Assembly: GCA_030525795.1 (NCBI GenBank)
Contig: JAUNEB010000013.1
Location: forward strand, 1 to 34,771
Direction: 5' to 3'
DNA: 34,771 nt
DNA from: Aerococcaceae bacterium
GTDB lineage: Bacteria; Bacillota; Bacilli; Lactobacillales; Aerococcaceae
The notes beneath the pieces were generated by a model that saw nothing but the letters and a program-made list of their open reading frames with translations, was not told where the DNA came from and did not search any database. Each line of letters opens with the position of its first letter. The first letter of the stretch is position 1. Made by a program: the position numbers and the translations under genes. Below are positions 1 through 6,954 of this stretch, piece by piece.

Positions 1-120
1 TTTTTCATTTATGACGGTAAGGTATTGTTTTATTTTGCCTGATTTTTCATTTATGTCAGCAAGATATTTTTTTATTTCACCGGATTCTTCATTTATATTA
101 TCAAGTTTTTTTGTTTCCTG
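1..120 (-). repeat. Three imperfect 42-bp tandem repeats
   Basis: The element containing TTTTTCATTTAT recurs with exact 42-base spacing (about 1, 43 and 85) and probably continues off the left edge. Read on the minus strand each unit is 14 codons, with the consensus SGEIKKYLADINEK, a charged, heptad-compatible coiled-coil unit (14 = two heptads). The stretch is much richer in A and T than the gene beside it. The units are coding-like rather than CRISPR-like because they are contiguous and have no spacers. Confidence 0.7.
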
Positions 121-163
121 TTTGTTCCAATATTAAATTCTCTATAAGTTTCTTCTTTTCGCT
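1..163 (-). pseudogene. Startless, frame-broken coiled-coil coding fragment
   Basis: On the minus strand an open frame runs from about 131 leftward off the window and encodes the 14-residue coiled-coil repeats. It has an in-frame TAA at its head and no ATG, GTG or TTG before the repeats. A neighbouring frame just downstream of the HAD gene stop, starting SEKKKLIENLILEQ, is also open and coil-like. Removing one base from the run of seven T at 106-112 would join the two frames. It may therefore be a decayed gene, a homopolymer sequencing error, or chance overlap of short frames. I do not recognise a family, and the 3' end is outside the window. Confidence 0.35.
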
Positions 164-847
164 CTATATAATTTCGTGTAATTGCGCCAAATGTTGTATA
201 TTATATTGAATCGTCAACTCAGATGGGGCGGGGAGATTTTTGGGGTTGAGCCAGCAAACGTCAATGCCAAAGTTGTTGGCGCCTTTAATGTCACTTGTGA
301 GTGAGTCGCCGACCATCAAGGCGTGACGTTTGTCAAAACCGTCGATGGTTGCAGTCGCTTTTTCGAAAAAGGCGGGATTCGGCTTGGCGGTGCCTAATTT
401 TTCGGAAATAAAGCAGTCGTCAAAGTAATGGAGCAAGTTTGCGTTCGTGAGGCGTTTCATTTGGGTATCGTAGACGCCGTTGGATGCGGCAAAAATGCGC
501 TTGCCAGAATGTTTCAACTGTTCCAATAAATCGATCGCGCCGTCAACCAAGTTCACTTGTTCAGCCAAATAATCGCGAAATTGTTGGTCGGTTTGCGTGC
601 CATCTAAATGAACGCCAAACGGCTTGAAGTAATCAGGAAAACGGCGTTCAAGTAGGGCGTTTTTGGTGAGATTGCCCAATTCAAGTTGCTTCCAAAGCGC
701 AGCATTGTAATGAATAAAGTCTTGCAGCAAGGTTTCGGAATAAGGAACGCCTAAATCATGGCAAATTTTTGCGAAAGCGAGTTGTTGACTTTTGGTAAAA
801 TCAAGAATCGTGTCGTCTAAGTCTAAAAAAATGAATTGGTAAGTCAT
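164..847 (-). CDS. HAD-superfamily hydrolase, YjjG-like nucleotidase/phosphatase
   Basis: This 227-residue protein has all four HAD motifs. Motif I is DLDDT at residues 9-13, with Asp9 as nucleophile and Asp11 as acid/base. Motif II is the Ser in AASNG, motif III the Lys in KPNPAFF, and motif IV is GDSLTSDIKGA. A helical cap sits between motifs I and II. Length and the LDLDDTILDF start fit the YjjG/YfnB branch, which dephosphorylates nucleoside monophosphates including non-canonical pyrimidines; the exact substrate is inferred. An AAAGGAG site precedes the ATG. It is the last gene of the leftward operon, 15 bases after the DUF1349 gene. No terminator hairpin is visible after its stop. Confidence 0.85.
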   Translation of the reverse strand: MTYQFIFLDLDDTILDFTKSQQLAFAKICHDLGVPYSETLLQDFIHYNAALWKQLELGNLTKNALLERRFPDYFKPFGVHLDGTQTDQQFRDYLAEQVNLVDGAIDLLEQLKHSGKRIFAASNGVYDTQMKRLTNANLLHYFDDCFISEKLGTAKPNPAFFEKATATIDGFDKRHALMVGDSLTSDIKGANNFGIDVCWLNPKNLPAPSELTIQYNIQHLAQLHEII

Positions 848-862
848 AGAAGCTCCTTTTGA

Positions 863-1465
863 TTAAAAATCTGGTTGTTGGCCGTCGTGAGCGTGCCATT
901 GACATTCTGAAAATTCAAACTGTGTGAAACGCGCGGTGAATGAGGAGTTTTCAGGCGAGCAAGCATAAACACCCAGTTGAATGGTAGTATCTCCTTGAGT
1001 TAAGTGGCAAATGCGCATTTGTTGAAACTGTGTGCCGTCGTAAGAATATTCGATGCGATAATCATTTTGCCTGCGGCTGAGGCGATACCACATACGTTTG
1101 ATGGTCGGGTCAATCGGAATCGTTGCCCAGTCGGAATAACCATTGTTGGTGACGACACTTCCTAATTGTTGAAAATGTTCATTCTCGTATTCGACAGAAG
1201 CTTTCAGCCAGTTTTCTGAATTCAAGTAAAGAACAATGCCGCATTGGTCAAAGCGTGTGTGACTGTTTGTAAAATCGCATTGGACAGTAAAAGAAAAATA
1301 CGGTTCGCTCGTTTGTGTTTGCAACATCGGTGCGTTATCGTTAATGAAGTGATAGTACGTTTTTTGCCACAAGTCGGTATGTGGCTGAGTAGTGATGGTG
1401 ATTTCGTTGTCGTTGATGGTAAAGGTGTCAGGCTGGTTGAGCCATTGCCAACGGATAGGGAACAT
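863..1465 (-). CDS. DUF1349 family protein (concanavalin-like fold)
   Basis: The protein has 200 residues from the ATG at 1465, which has an AGAAAGGA site 8-9 bases upstream. The frame is open further upstream to 1594, but that extension overlaps the DUF438 gene and has no ribosome site. No signal peptide or membrane segment is seen, so it is probably cytoplasmic. Aromatic-rich beta-strand segments (WLKASVEYEN, MWYRLSRRQNDYRIEYSYDG, FTARFTQFEF) match the DUF1349 family, related to the beta-sandwich domain appended to glycosidases such as beta-xylosidases. Here it stands alone with no catalytic domain. Its role is unknown. It lies 16 bases after the DUF438 gene stop. Confidence 0.8.
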   Translation of the reverse strand: MFPIRWQWLNQPDTFTINDNEITITTQPHTDLWQKTYYHFINDNAPMLQTQTSEPYFSFTVQCDFTNSHTRFDQCGIVLYLNSENWLKASVEYENEHFQQLGSVVTNNGYSDWATIPIDPTIKRMWYRLSRRQNDYRIEYSYDGTQFQQMRICHLTQGDTTIQLGVYACSPENSSFTARFTQFEFSECQWHAHDGQQPDF

Positions 1466-1481
1466 AGTGTGTATTTCCTTT

Positions 1482-2711
1482 CTATTCAAGCGGTGCAAGT
1501 CCGCGTTTTTCGCCTTGGAGGTCGAGGATAGGTTGAATGTCGTGGACGTATTCCAAAACGCCCATATAGTCGTTGTTTTCGTCGCGAACGGCAATATAAG
1601 TCACGTAGACAAATTTGCCGCGCATATGAAACCACATGGATTCACGGTCGCGGCGCCCAGAACGGAAATCATTGATGAGCGTTGTGACCATTTCAAGACT
1701 TTTTGGCGGGTGACAATTTTCGACATGGCGGCCAATGGCACTCGGACTTCTGCCGAAGATTTTGGCTTCTTGTTCAATGCTTTGGTTAAAATATTTGAAA
1801 ATGTCGTCTTTATTGATGAATGTAATTTCAAAAGGCAAATGATTCAAAATAAGATTGGCTTCTTTGAACGACAAAAAGCCACCGCCGAACGACAAAGCTT
1901 GGTCAGAAGACGCAACGGTTGTTGTCGTGCTTTCTGCTTGTGTAAAGGTTTCGCGTTTTGGTTGCCATTTTGCTTCGGGTTGGATGATGGCGTAGCCGAA
2001 AGTGTCGCTTTCGTTGGCGACAGCAAGCCAATCATCTTCATTGAAAATCGACAACAATAACGGTATTAAAATTGCTTCTTCTTTGAAAATCATTTCTTTG
2101 AATTCTTTTTCAAAGGCATCAAAAGTTTGACGAATCGTTTCGATGGTTGTGTTTGGGAATTGGTGCAACACTTGTTCTGCCGTTTGGAATAACGCGCGAA
2201 TTTCGTCGTCGACGCCCCACATGACTTTAGGAGGTGCGGTGTGTCCGTAGCGTTCCATAATCGGAAAAAGTAAATTTTCTTTGCGATCATAATGGAATTT
2301 GAATTGCGAGAGGAGTTGATATTGACGTTTTAGTCCGTTTAATAATCCAGGCTCTGCGTCGATGGTGAGTGTATTTAACAAGCGCTGAATGCGTAAAAGT
2401 GCGGCTTGAAACGCAATATTTTCGGTTTTGAGGACGTGAACAGGGTGTCCAGGTTGATCTGATTCAGCGACATCAACGCCGTCGATTGAACCTTTAAATA
2501 AATTGGCGTGAACATTGCATAATTTCATGACATCTTCAAACGTAATGCCGTAATCGCCGTTCATCAGTTCTTGTTCCATTAACGAAATTTCAATCGCGCT
2601 CACACCCGAAAAATGTTGATTAAATAAGTCTTGCACACTTTCTACCGAGGCGCCATTATGTAATTGAATCAAAATATCGCGTAAGACAGCGATACGCTCT
2701 GCTTTAGTCAT
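1482..2711 (-). CDS. DUF438 / hemerythrin-like / PAS domain protein
   Basis: The 409-residue protein shows three parts: DUF438 at about 5-70, a hemerythrin-like HHE helical domain at about 85-225, and a PAS domain at about 280-400 (LPFEITFINKDD then YFNQS). Candidate metal-site residues lie in HPVHVLKTEN (89-98), HYDRKENLLFP (140-150), VDDEIR and KEEAILIP. In several family members, as I recall them, the third motif reads HDEIR, so the site may be altered here. Hemerythrin domains bind di-iron and react with O2 or NO; PAS domains sense small ligands. Its start overlaps the DUF1858 stop by 8 bases. A redox or NO sensing or repair role is inferred, not shown. Confidence 0.85.
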   Translation of the reverse strand: MTKAERIAVLRDILIQLHNGASVESVQDLFNQHFSGVSAIEISLMEQELMNGDYGITFEDVMKLCNVHANLFKGSIDGVDVAESDQPGHPVHVLKTENIAFQAALLRIQRLLNTLTIDAEPGLLNGLKRQYQLLSQFKFHYDRKENLLFPIMERYGHTAPPKVMWGVDDEIRALFQTAEQVLHQFPNTTIETIRQTFDAFEKEFKEMIFKEEAILIPLLLSIFNEDDWLAVANESDTFGYAIIQPEAKWQPKRETFTQAESTTTTVASSDQALSFGGGFLSFKEANLILNHLPFEITFINKDDIFKYFNQSIEQEAKIFGRSPSAIGRHVENCHPPKSLEMVTTLINDFRSGRRDRESMWFHMRGKFVYVTYIAVRDENNDYMGVLEYVHDIQPILDLQGEKRGLAPLE

Positions 2712-2946
2712 GTTGAGAAGCTCCTTTCACTTCGTAGCCGTTCCATTCGAGTAATTGAATGAGTTTTTCTAATGGAAGGCGAATGCGTTTTGCGCCTTGA
2801 TTGAGCGAGGTGATTTTGCCGACGGTATTTAACATCATCGGATTAGCAAGCGGCGTAAAGCCTGCTTCAATGAGAATGTCACGCACTTCAGGATGCGCTT
2901 GAATGACCTCATAAACAGGAATATCTAGCTGTATAATGTTATCCAT
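2704..2946 (-). CDS. DUF1858 domain protein (ScdA N-terminal-like)
   Basis: The 80-residue protein starts at ATG 2946 with AGAAAGGA upstream; the open frame extends 12 codons further but lacks a ribosome site. The pattern PVYEVIQAHPEVRDILIEAGF followed by a GK-x-TSL turn is typical of the DUF1858 / ScdA_N small helical domain. In RIC/ScdA iron-centre repair proteins this domain precedes a hemerythrin domain. Here it is a separate gene overlapping the hemerythrin-containing gene by 8 bases, so the two products may act together. It also overlaps the exporter gene upstream by 8 bases. Function is inferred from domain pairing only. Confidence 0.8.
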   Translation of the reverse strand: MDNIIQLDIPVYEVIQAHPEVRDILIEAGFTPLANPMMLNTVGKITSLNQGAKRIRLPLEKLIQLLEWNGYEVKGASQHD

Positions 2947-3391
2947 GAGATGTTTCCTTTCTTTTTTTGTGCAAATGTGCAAAAATTTCCAATAGCGAGT
3001 CCATCAAAAAAATCGACACCGCAATCGCGCCAGAAACGAGCAACGTTTGCAAAAAATAATGACTCGCTTGTTCGGGCTGTTGGTTAATGTAATAAAAAGC
3101 GGTGCGGTAAATACCAATTCCAGGCACTAACGGAAAAAAGCCAGGAATATAAAACATCGTCACTGGCGCTTTGAAATAGCGTGCGAACAATTGCGCGAAT
3201 CCTGCAATGACAATGCCAGCGGCAAGCGTTGCGACGACAACATTTGAAGACGGCAACACGCATAAATACATAATGTAACCAAACGCACCGACGTAACCCA
3301 CTTTGAAAAGTAGCGCGCGCGGAATTTCGACGGTCAAGCCAGCGCTCACCGTTGCGACGTACGCGCCCAAAATTTGTAACCAAAAACTCAT
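2939..3391 (-). CDS. Threonine/serine exporter, small subunit (ThrE C-terminal half, YjjB-like)
   Basis: A 150-residue, strongly hydrophobic protein with about four membrane helices. It has the conserved FYIPGFFPLVPGIGIYRTAFY block of the ThrE_2 (DUF3815) family. In Corynebacterium ThrE one chain holds both halves; in Firmicutes and Enterobacteria (YjjP/YjjB) the halves are separate, as here. It should pair in the membrane with the product of the gene immediately upstream, with which it shares an ATGA overlap. The likely substrates are L-serine and L-threonine or small derivatives; the exact substrate cannot be read from the sequence. Confidence 0.88.
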   Translation of the reverse strand: MSFWLQILGAYVATVSAGLTVEIPRALLFKVGYVGAFGYIMYLCVLPSSNVVVATLAAGIVIAGFAQLFARYFKAPVTMFYIPGFFPLVPGIGIYRTAFYYINQQPEQASHYFLQTLLVSGAIAVSIFLMDSLLEIFAHLHKKRKETSHG

Positions 3392-4158
3392 ATGCCCATC
3401 ACTCCGTTCGATAAAAATAGCCCAAAGGCAATGCCAATCGCCAAACTACTTGCGATGACAAGAGCTTCAATCAGTTTGGCAACGCCTGAAACATAGTCGC
3501 CTTTTAGCGAGTCGCGAATACCGTTCGTAAACGCCGTTCCTGGGAACAATGGCATCAATGCGCTGACGATAAGAATATCTAGCGAATAATCTTTTGCCAA
3601 ACTATGCAAAATAAGCGGCATAATCAATCCGAGCAATGTCGTCGTAAAAGTTCCCGCAATAATCGGATTCAACCCGAAGTACGTTTTTCCCCAGCCAGCG
3701 ATGATGACAATAATGGCCGCGACTCCCGACAACACAATATCGCCCCAAGAACCGCCCAGCAATAACGCAAACGAAATAACCAACATAAAAATCGACAAAT
3801 CGCGATGCAACACCGTATATTCTGCCTCGTCGACGGCAATCAGTTGTTGGTGCGCTTCTTCAAGCGAAATAGTTCCGCTCGTTAATTGTCGCGAAATATG
3901 ATTGACGCGGTAAATTTTTCGCAAATGCGTGCCGCGCTCTTTAATGCGACGAATGAGCGTAATCGGTTCGATATGTTGGTCGTCTAAAGTAATGAATAAT
4001 CCCGTCGTATTCGAGAACACTTCGGTCGTTGCTAAGCCGCTCGTTTGCAAAATTCGCTGCACCGTATCTTCAACGCGGTAACTTTCCGCTTGCGATTCTA
4101 ACATGATGCGACCTGCAAGCGCGGCCACTTCCGCAATTTGTTTATAAGATTGTTTCAA
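3388..4158 (-). CDS. Threonine/serine exporter, large subunit (ThrE N-terminal half, YjjP-like, DUF1212)
   Basis: The 256-residue protein has a cytoplasmic N-terminal part with AGRIMLESQAESYRVEDTVQ, the conserved block of this family, and then about five membrane helices including the motif LMPLFPGTAFTNGIRD. It starts with TTG, supported by AGAGGTG 7 bases upstream and by the family start. It is first in the leftward operon and is divergent from the serine dehydratase genes, which fits removal of excess serine or threonine. Translation is coupled to the next gene by an ATGA overlap. Confidence 0.88.
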   Translation of the reverse strand: MKQSYKQIAEVAALAGRIMLESQAESYRVEDTVQRILQTSGLATTEVFSNTTGLFITLDDQHIEPITLIRRIKERGTHLRKIYRVNHISRQLTSGTISLEEAHQQLIAVDEAEYTVLHRDLSIFMLVISFALLLGGSWGDIVLSGVAAIIVIIAGWGKTYFGLNPIIAGTFTTTLLGLIMPLILHSLAKDYSLDILIVSALMPLFPGTAFTNGIRDSLKGDYVSGVAKLIEALVIASSLAIGIAFGLFLSNGVMGI

Positions 4159-4184
4159 GAAAACACCTCTTTTTTAGAGAAATT

Positions 4185-4212
4185 ATTTTATAAATGACAC
4201 ATTTAATGGTAA
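4185..4212 (-). promoter_or_regulatory. Candidate promoter of the leftward exporter operon
   Basis: On the minus strand TTACCA (4207-4212) and TAAAAT (4185-4190) are separated by 16 bases. The -10 matches consensus at 5 of 6 positions and the -35 at 4 of 6. The boxes sit 27-54 bases upstream of the TTG start. They overlap the candidate rightward promoter of sdaAB. Confidence 0.4.
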
Positions 4213-4215
4213 CAT
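4187..4215 (+). promoter_or_regulatory. Candidate extended -10 promoter of the sdaAB operon
   Basis: TGG directly before TAACAT (4210-4215) gives an extended -10 box. TTTATA (4187-4192) is a weak -35 at 17-base spacing. It is the best rightward candidate in the 87-base divergent gap and it overlaps the leftward promoter, so the two could interfere with each other or share a regulator. Confidence 0.3.
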
Positions 4216-4245
4216 ATTAAAGTGAGAAAAGGAAAGGAAATTTCT

Positions 4246-4926
4246 ATGACTGAACAAAAGAAAAATACGAGTTTTTCAAGCTGTTTTGATGTGATTGGAC
4301 CGATTATGGTGGGGCCGTCTTCATCGCATACAGCTGGAGCCATTAACATTGGAGCAGCCGCACAAAAAGTATTTCGTGATCGCCCGACACAAGTCATTGT
4401 GCGCTATTATGAATCATTTGCGGAAACGCATAAAGGGCACGGAACAGATTTTGCGACGATTGCGGGCGTATTAGGGTTTCGCTATGACGACAATCGCGTG
4501 CCGAATTCGATTGAAATCGCCAAAGAACAAGGCATTCAAATCCGTTTTATCGAAATGGAAGGCGACAGCCCATTCGGCCATCCGAATACAGCAGACATTA
4601 CTTTATTGAACGACGAAAAAACGTCACGTCTTGTCGGTATTTCGGTAGGCGGCGGCAAAATTGAAGTGCGCTTAATCGAGATGGAAGGCTTTGAAATTCG
4701 CCCGACAGGCTATTTGCCAGCATTATTATTAGTAGCGGATAATCCGAATTTAAGTCGGACACTCGAGCATCGTTTTGCAGAAGAAGGAATTGTGGTCAAT
4801 GCAATTATTCATCAAGATGGCGCAAAACGTTACTTAACTTATTACGAAATTCAGCACCATTTTCCGTTGCGATTGTACTATGAAATTGAATCGATGCAAG
4901 GCGTTGAGCGCCTCGTATTATTGTAG
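4246..4926 (+). CDS. sdaAB: L-serine dehydratase, iron-sulfur-dependent, beta subunit
   Basis: The 226-residue protein begins at ATG 4246 after GGAAAGGA; an in-frame GTG at 4222 lacks a site. The motif GPIMVGPSSSHTAGA at about residues 20-34 marks the serine dehydratase beta domain, which contributes to the active site. The C-terminal 70 residues look like a degenerate ACT-type regulatory domain (LLLVADNPNLSRTLEHRFAE). With the alpha subunit it deaminates L-serine to pyruvate and ammonia in the cytoplasm. The alpha gene follows 11 bases later. Confidence 0.95.
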   Translation: MTEQKKNTSFSSCFDVIGPIMVGPSSSHTAGAINIGAAAQKVFRDRPTQVIVRYYESFAETHKGHGTDFATIAGVLGFRYDDNRVPNSIEIAKEQGIQIRFIEMEGDSPFGHPNTADITLLNDEKTSRLVGISVGGGKIEVRLIEMEGFEIRPTGYLPALLLVADNPNLSRTLEHRFAEEGIVVNAIIHQDGAKRYLTYYEIQHHFPLRLYYEIESMQGVERLVLL

Positions 4927-4937
4927 GAGGTATCAAA

Positions 4938-5825
4938 ATGGCTTTATTTGAAAGTATTGCCGATATTGTGGCGTACGCCAACGAAACAAAGCTATCTTTA
5001 TCAGAAATCATGATTGAACAAGAAATGCGCGTCACGCATGCAACACGCGAAAGTATTTTGAGCAGAATGACAGACAGCTTGATCGCCATGGAAAATGCCT
5101 ACAAACGTGGCATTACAGGAGACGGCGTCATGTCGCCAACAGGATTAACTGGCGGCGACGCTGTCAAAATGAACCGCTACCGCAAAAAAGGCAAAACATT
5201 AAGCGGCAATCAAACATTAGTCGGTGTGGAAGCCGCCATTGCTACGAACGAAGTCAATGCCGCAATGGGAGTGGTTTGTGCCACGCCAACAGCGGGTGCT
5301 AGCGGCACATTGCCAGGCGTATTGTTTGCGATTGAAGAACAATTTCCGCTAACACACGAACAAAAATTAGACTTCTTATTTGTGGCGTCTATTTTTGGGA
5401 TGGTGACAGCGAACAATGCGATGATTTCAGGAGCGGCAGGCGGTTGCCAAGCCGAAGTCGGTAGTGCGTCCGCGATGTCAGCAGCAGCAGCTGTGGCGAT
5501 TATGGGCGGTACACCTGAACAATCCGCGCACGCTTTTGCGATGGCTTTAGGCAACTTGTTAGGCTTAGTGTGCGACCCGGTGGCGGGGTTGGTCGAAATT
5601 CCGTGCGTCAAACGCAATACTATTGGCGCTACGAACGCGCTCATTTGTGCGGATATGGCGCTTGCCGGTATCGAAAATAAAATTCCAGCCGATGAAGTCA
5701 TTGAAGCTATGCGCAAAATCGGCAAACAAATGCCAAGAGAATTGCGTGAAACTGGCTTAGGAGGCTTAGCGGATACGCCAACAGGCAACGCAATCAAAAT
5801 GCGTATTTTTGGGAAAGAAGTGTAG
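4938..5825 (+). CDS. sdaAA: L-serine dehydratase, iron-sulfur-dependent, alpha subunit
   Basis: The 295-residue catalytic subunit has three cysteines at 170 (GGCQAEVG), 212 (VCDPVAG) and 223 (IPCVKRN). Their 42- and 11-residue spacing equals that of the three [4Fe-4S] ligands of single-chain bacterial serine dehydratases. The fourth iron is left free to bind serine. An AGGAGG site precedes the ATG. The cluster makes such enzymes sensitive to oxygen, relevant to the hemerythrin-like genes across the divergent promoter. The next gene starts 3 bases after its stop. Confidence 0.95.
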   Translation: MALFESIADIVAYANETKLSLSEIMIEQEMRVTHATRESILSRMTDSLIAMENAYKRGITGDGVMSPTGLTGGDAVKMNRYRKKGKTLSGNQTLVGVEAAIATNEVNAAMGVVCATPTAGASGTLPGVLFAIEEQFPLTHEQKLDFLFVASIFGMVTANNAMISGAAGGCQAEVGSASAMSAAAAVAIMGGTPEQSAHAFAMALGNLLGLVCDPVAGLVEIPCVKRNTIGATNALICADMALAGIENKIPADEVIEAMRKIGKQMPRELRETGLGGLADTPTGNAIKMRIFGKEV

Positions 5826-5828
5826 CGT

Positions 5829-6095
5829 ATGGAGTTGGAATACTACTACGAAGCTTTCATGTATGTTGTTGAAGATGAGCGTACCCTTCGCGTAACAGTA
5901 ACCGATGACGAGGTGTGGATGTATTTTTTGACATTCCAAAATGCCGCCGAATGTGGCAAATATCAACAAATGTTATATAAGTTGACGCGTGAAATGGAGG
6001 GCTCACCACCTAAACAACAATCCCAACGCATTGTAGAATTATTGCGGGACAATCCGTTTGGCTATCAGTATCAATTAGAAACGGAGCCGTCATAA
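5829..6095 (+). CDS. Unrecognised 88-residue acidic protein
   Basis: I do not recognise the family. The protein is acidic, has no signal peptide or membrane helix, and is rich in Tyr and aromatic residues (MELEYYYEAFMYVV). A run of alternating hydrophobic and charged residues (TLRVTVTDDEVWMYF) suggests beta strands, followed by a helix around KYQQMLYKLTREME. It begins 3 bases after sdaAA and its TAA overlaps the recX ATG by one base, so translation is coupled on both sides and it is very likely a real gene. Its ribosome site (GAAAGAAG) is modest. Confidence 0.75.
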   Translation: MELEYYYEAFMYVVEDERTLRVTVTDDEVWMYFLTFQNAAECGKYQQMLYKLTREMEGSPPKQQSQRIVELLRDNPFGYQYQLETEPS

Positions 6096-6940
6096 TGCAA
6101 ATTACTAAAATTGAACGTCAAAAAAAGCATCCCGAACGCTATTCAATTTTCATTGACGGCGCATTTGCTTTTGGTGTGCATGAAAATACGCTCATTCAAT
6201 ACAATTTGTATCGCCAACAGCCGATTGATGCCGAAACGATTGCGAACATTCAAGAAACCGAGTTGACGCAACGCGTTTACGGTAAAGCAGTGCATTATTT
6301 GTCGTACGGCTTGAGGACGGTCCACGAAGTGCGCACGCATTTGTTGACGCTTTTGAAAGAAATTGAAGAGTTGGCGGCAGATGAAGAACGCTTGGAACAA
6401 GCTGTTGATGAAACAATCGCCAAATTATTGGAGCAGCGCTATTTGGACGACGCCTTTTATGCCGAAGCCTTTACACGCGACGCAGCCAACATTACGCGTA
6501 AAGGTCCCAACGTCATTCGTCAAGAACTGCTCAAAAAAGGCTTGAGCGACGCGATGATTTTGTATGGATTAGACGAATACAGCGACGCACAACAATGGGA
6601 AAATGCGCAATTTTTGGCGGAGAAATTCATCAAAACTAAAGCCAAACTTCCACCAAAAATGCAAACAATGAAATTAAAACATTACTTGCTGACGAAAGGT
6701 TACGACGCGATTTTGGCAGAAAAAGCTGTCCGAACTTGTCTTGAAGAACCTGATGAAGACTTGCAAGAGCAGCAACTCGCGCTCGAAGCACACAAAATTT
6801 TCAAACGCCGCCGCGCCAAATATCAAGGACAACAACTTTTATACAAAGTAAAGGAAGGATTGTACCAAAAAGGCTACGACTTGCAGGTCATCCAAAATTG
6901 GCTCGACGACCACGAAAATGAGCTATTAGAAGACAACTAA
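6095..6940 (+). CDS. recX: RecA-modulating protein RecX
   Basis: The 281-residue protein has the long N-terminal segment usual in Firmicutes RecX, then repeats of the three-helix RecX module. Visible marks are YGKAVHYLSYGLRTVHEVRTHL, YLDDAFYAEAFTRDA, KGPNVIRQELLKKG and, at the C-terminus, LYQKGYDLQVIQNWL. RecX binds within the RecA filament groove and limits or tunes its activity. It is encoded apart from recA here, next to mutY, as in several Lactobacillales. Confidence 0.92.
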   Translation: MQITKIERQKKHPERYSIFIDGAFAFGVHENTLIQYNLYRQQPIDAETIANIQETELTQRVYGKAVHYLSYGLRTVHEVRTHLLTLLKEIEELAADEERLEQAVDETIAKLLEQRYLDDAFYAEAFTRDAANITRKGPNVIRQELLKKGLSDAMILYGLDEYSDAQQWENAQFLAEKFIKTKAKLPPKMQTMKLKHYLLTKGYDAILAEKAVRTCLEEPDEDLQEQQLALEAHKIFKRRRAKYQGQQLLYKVKEGLYQKGYDLQVIQNWLDDHENELLEDN

Positions 6941-6954
6941 GAAAGAGAGAACGC

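Noticed and set aside
1-120. CRISPR array
   Set aside because: Units are contiguous without spacers and keep an open coding frame.
1466-1594. N-terminal extension of the DUF1349 protein
   Set aside because: It lies inside the DUF438 gene and has no ribosome site; ATG 1465 has a good one.
1392-2060. Long plus-strand open frame of 222 codons
   Set aside because: It is antisense to the DUF1349 and DUF438 genes, lacks a ribosome site and shows no family pattern.
5210-5797. Minus-strand open frame of 195 codons
   Set aside because: It is the antisense shadow of sdaAA, whose three cluster cysteines and family blocks fix the coding strand.
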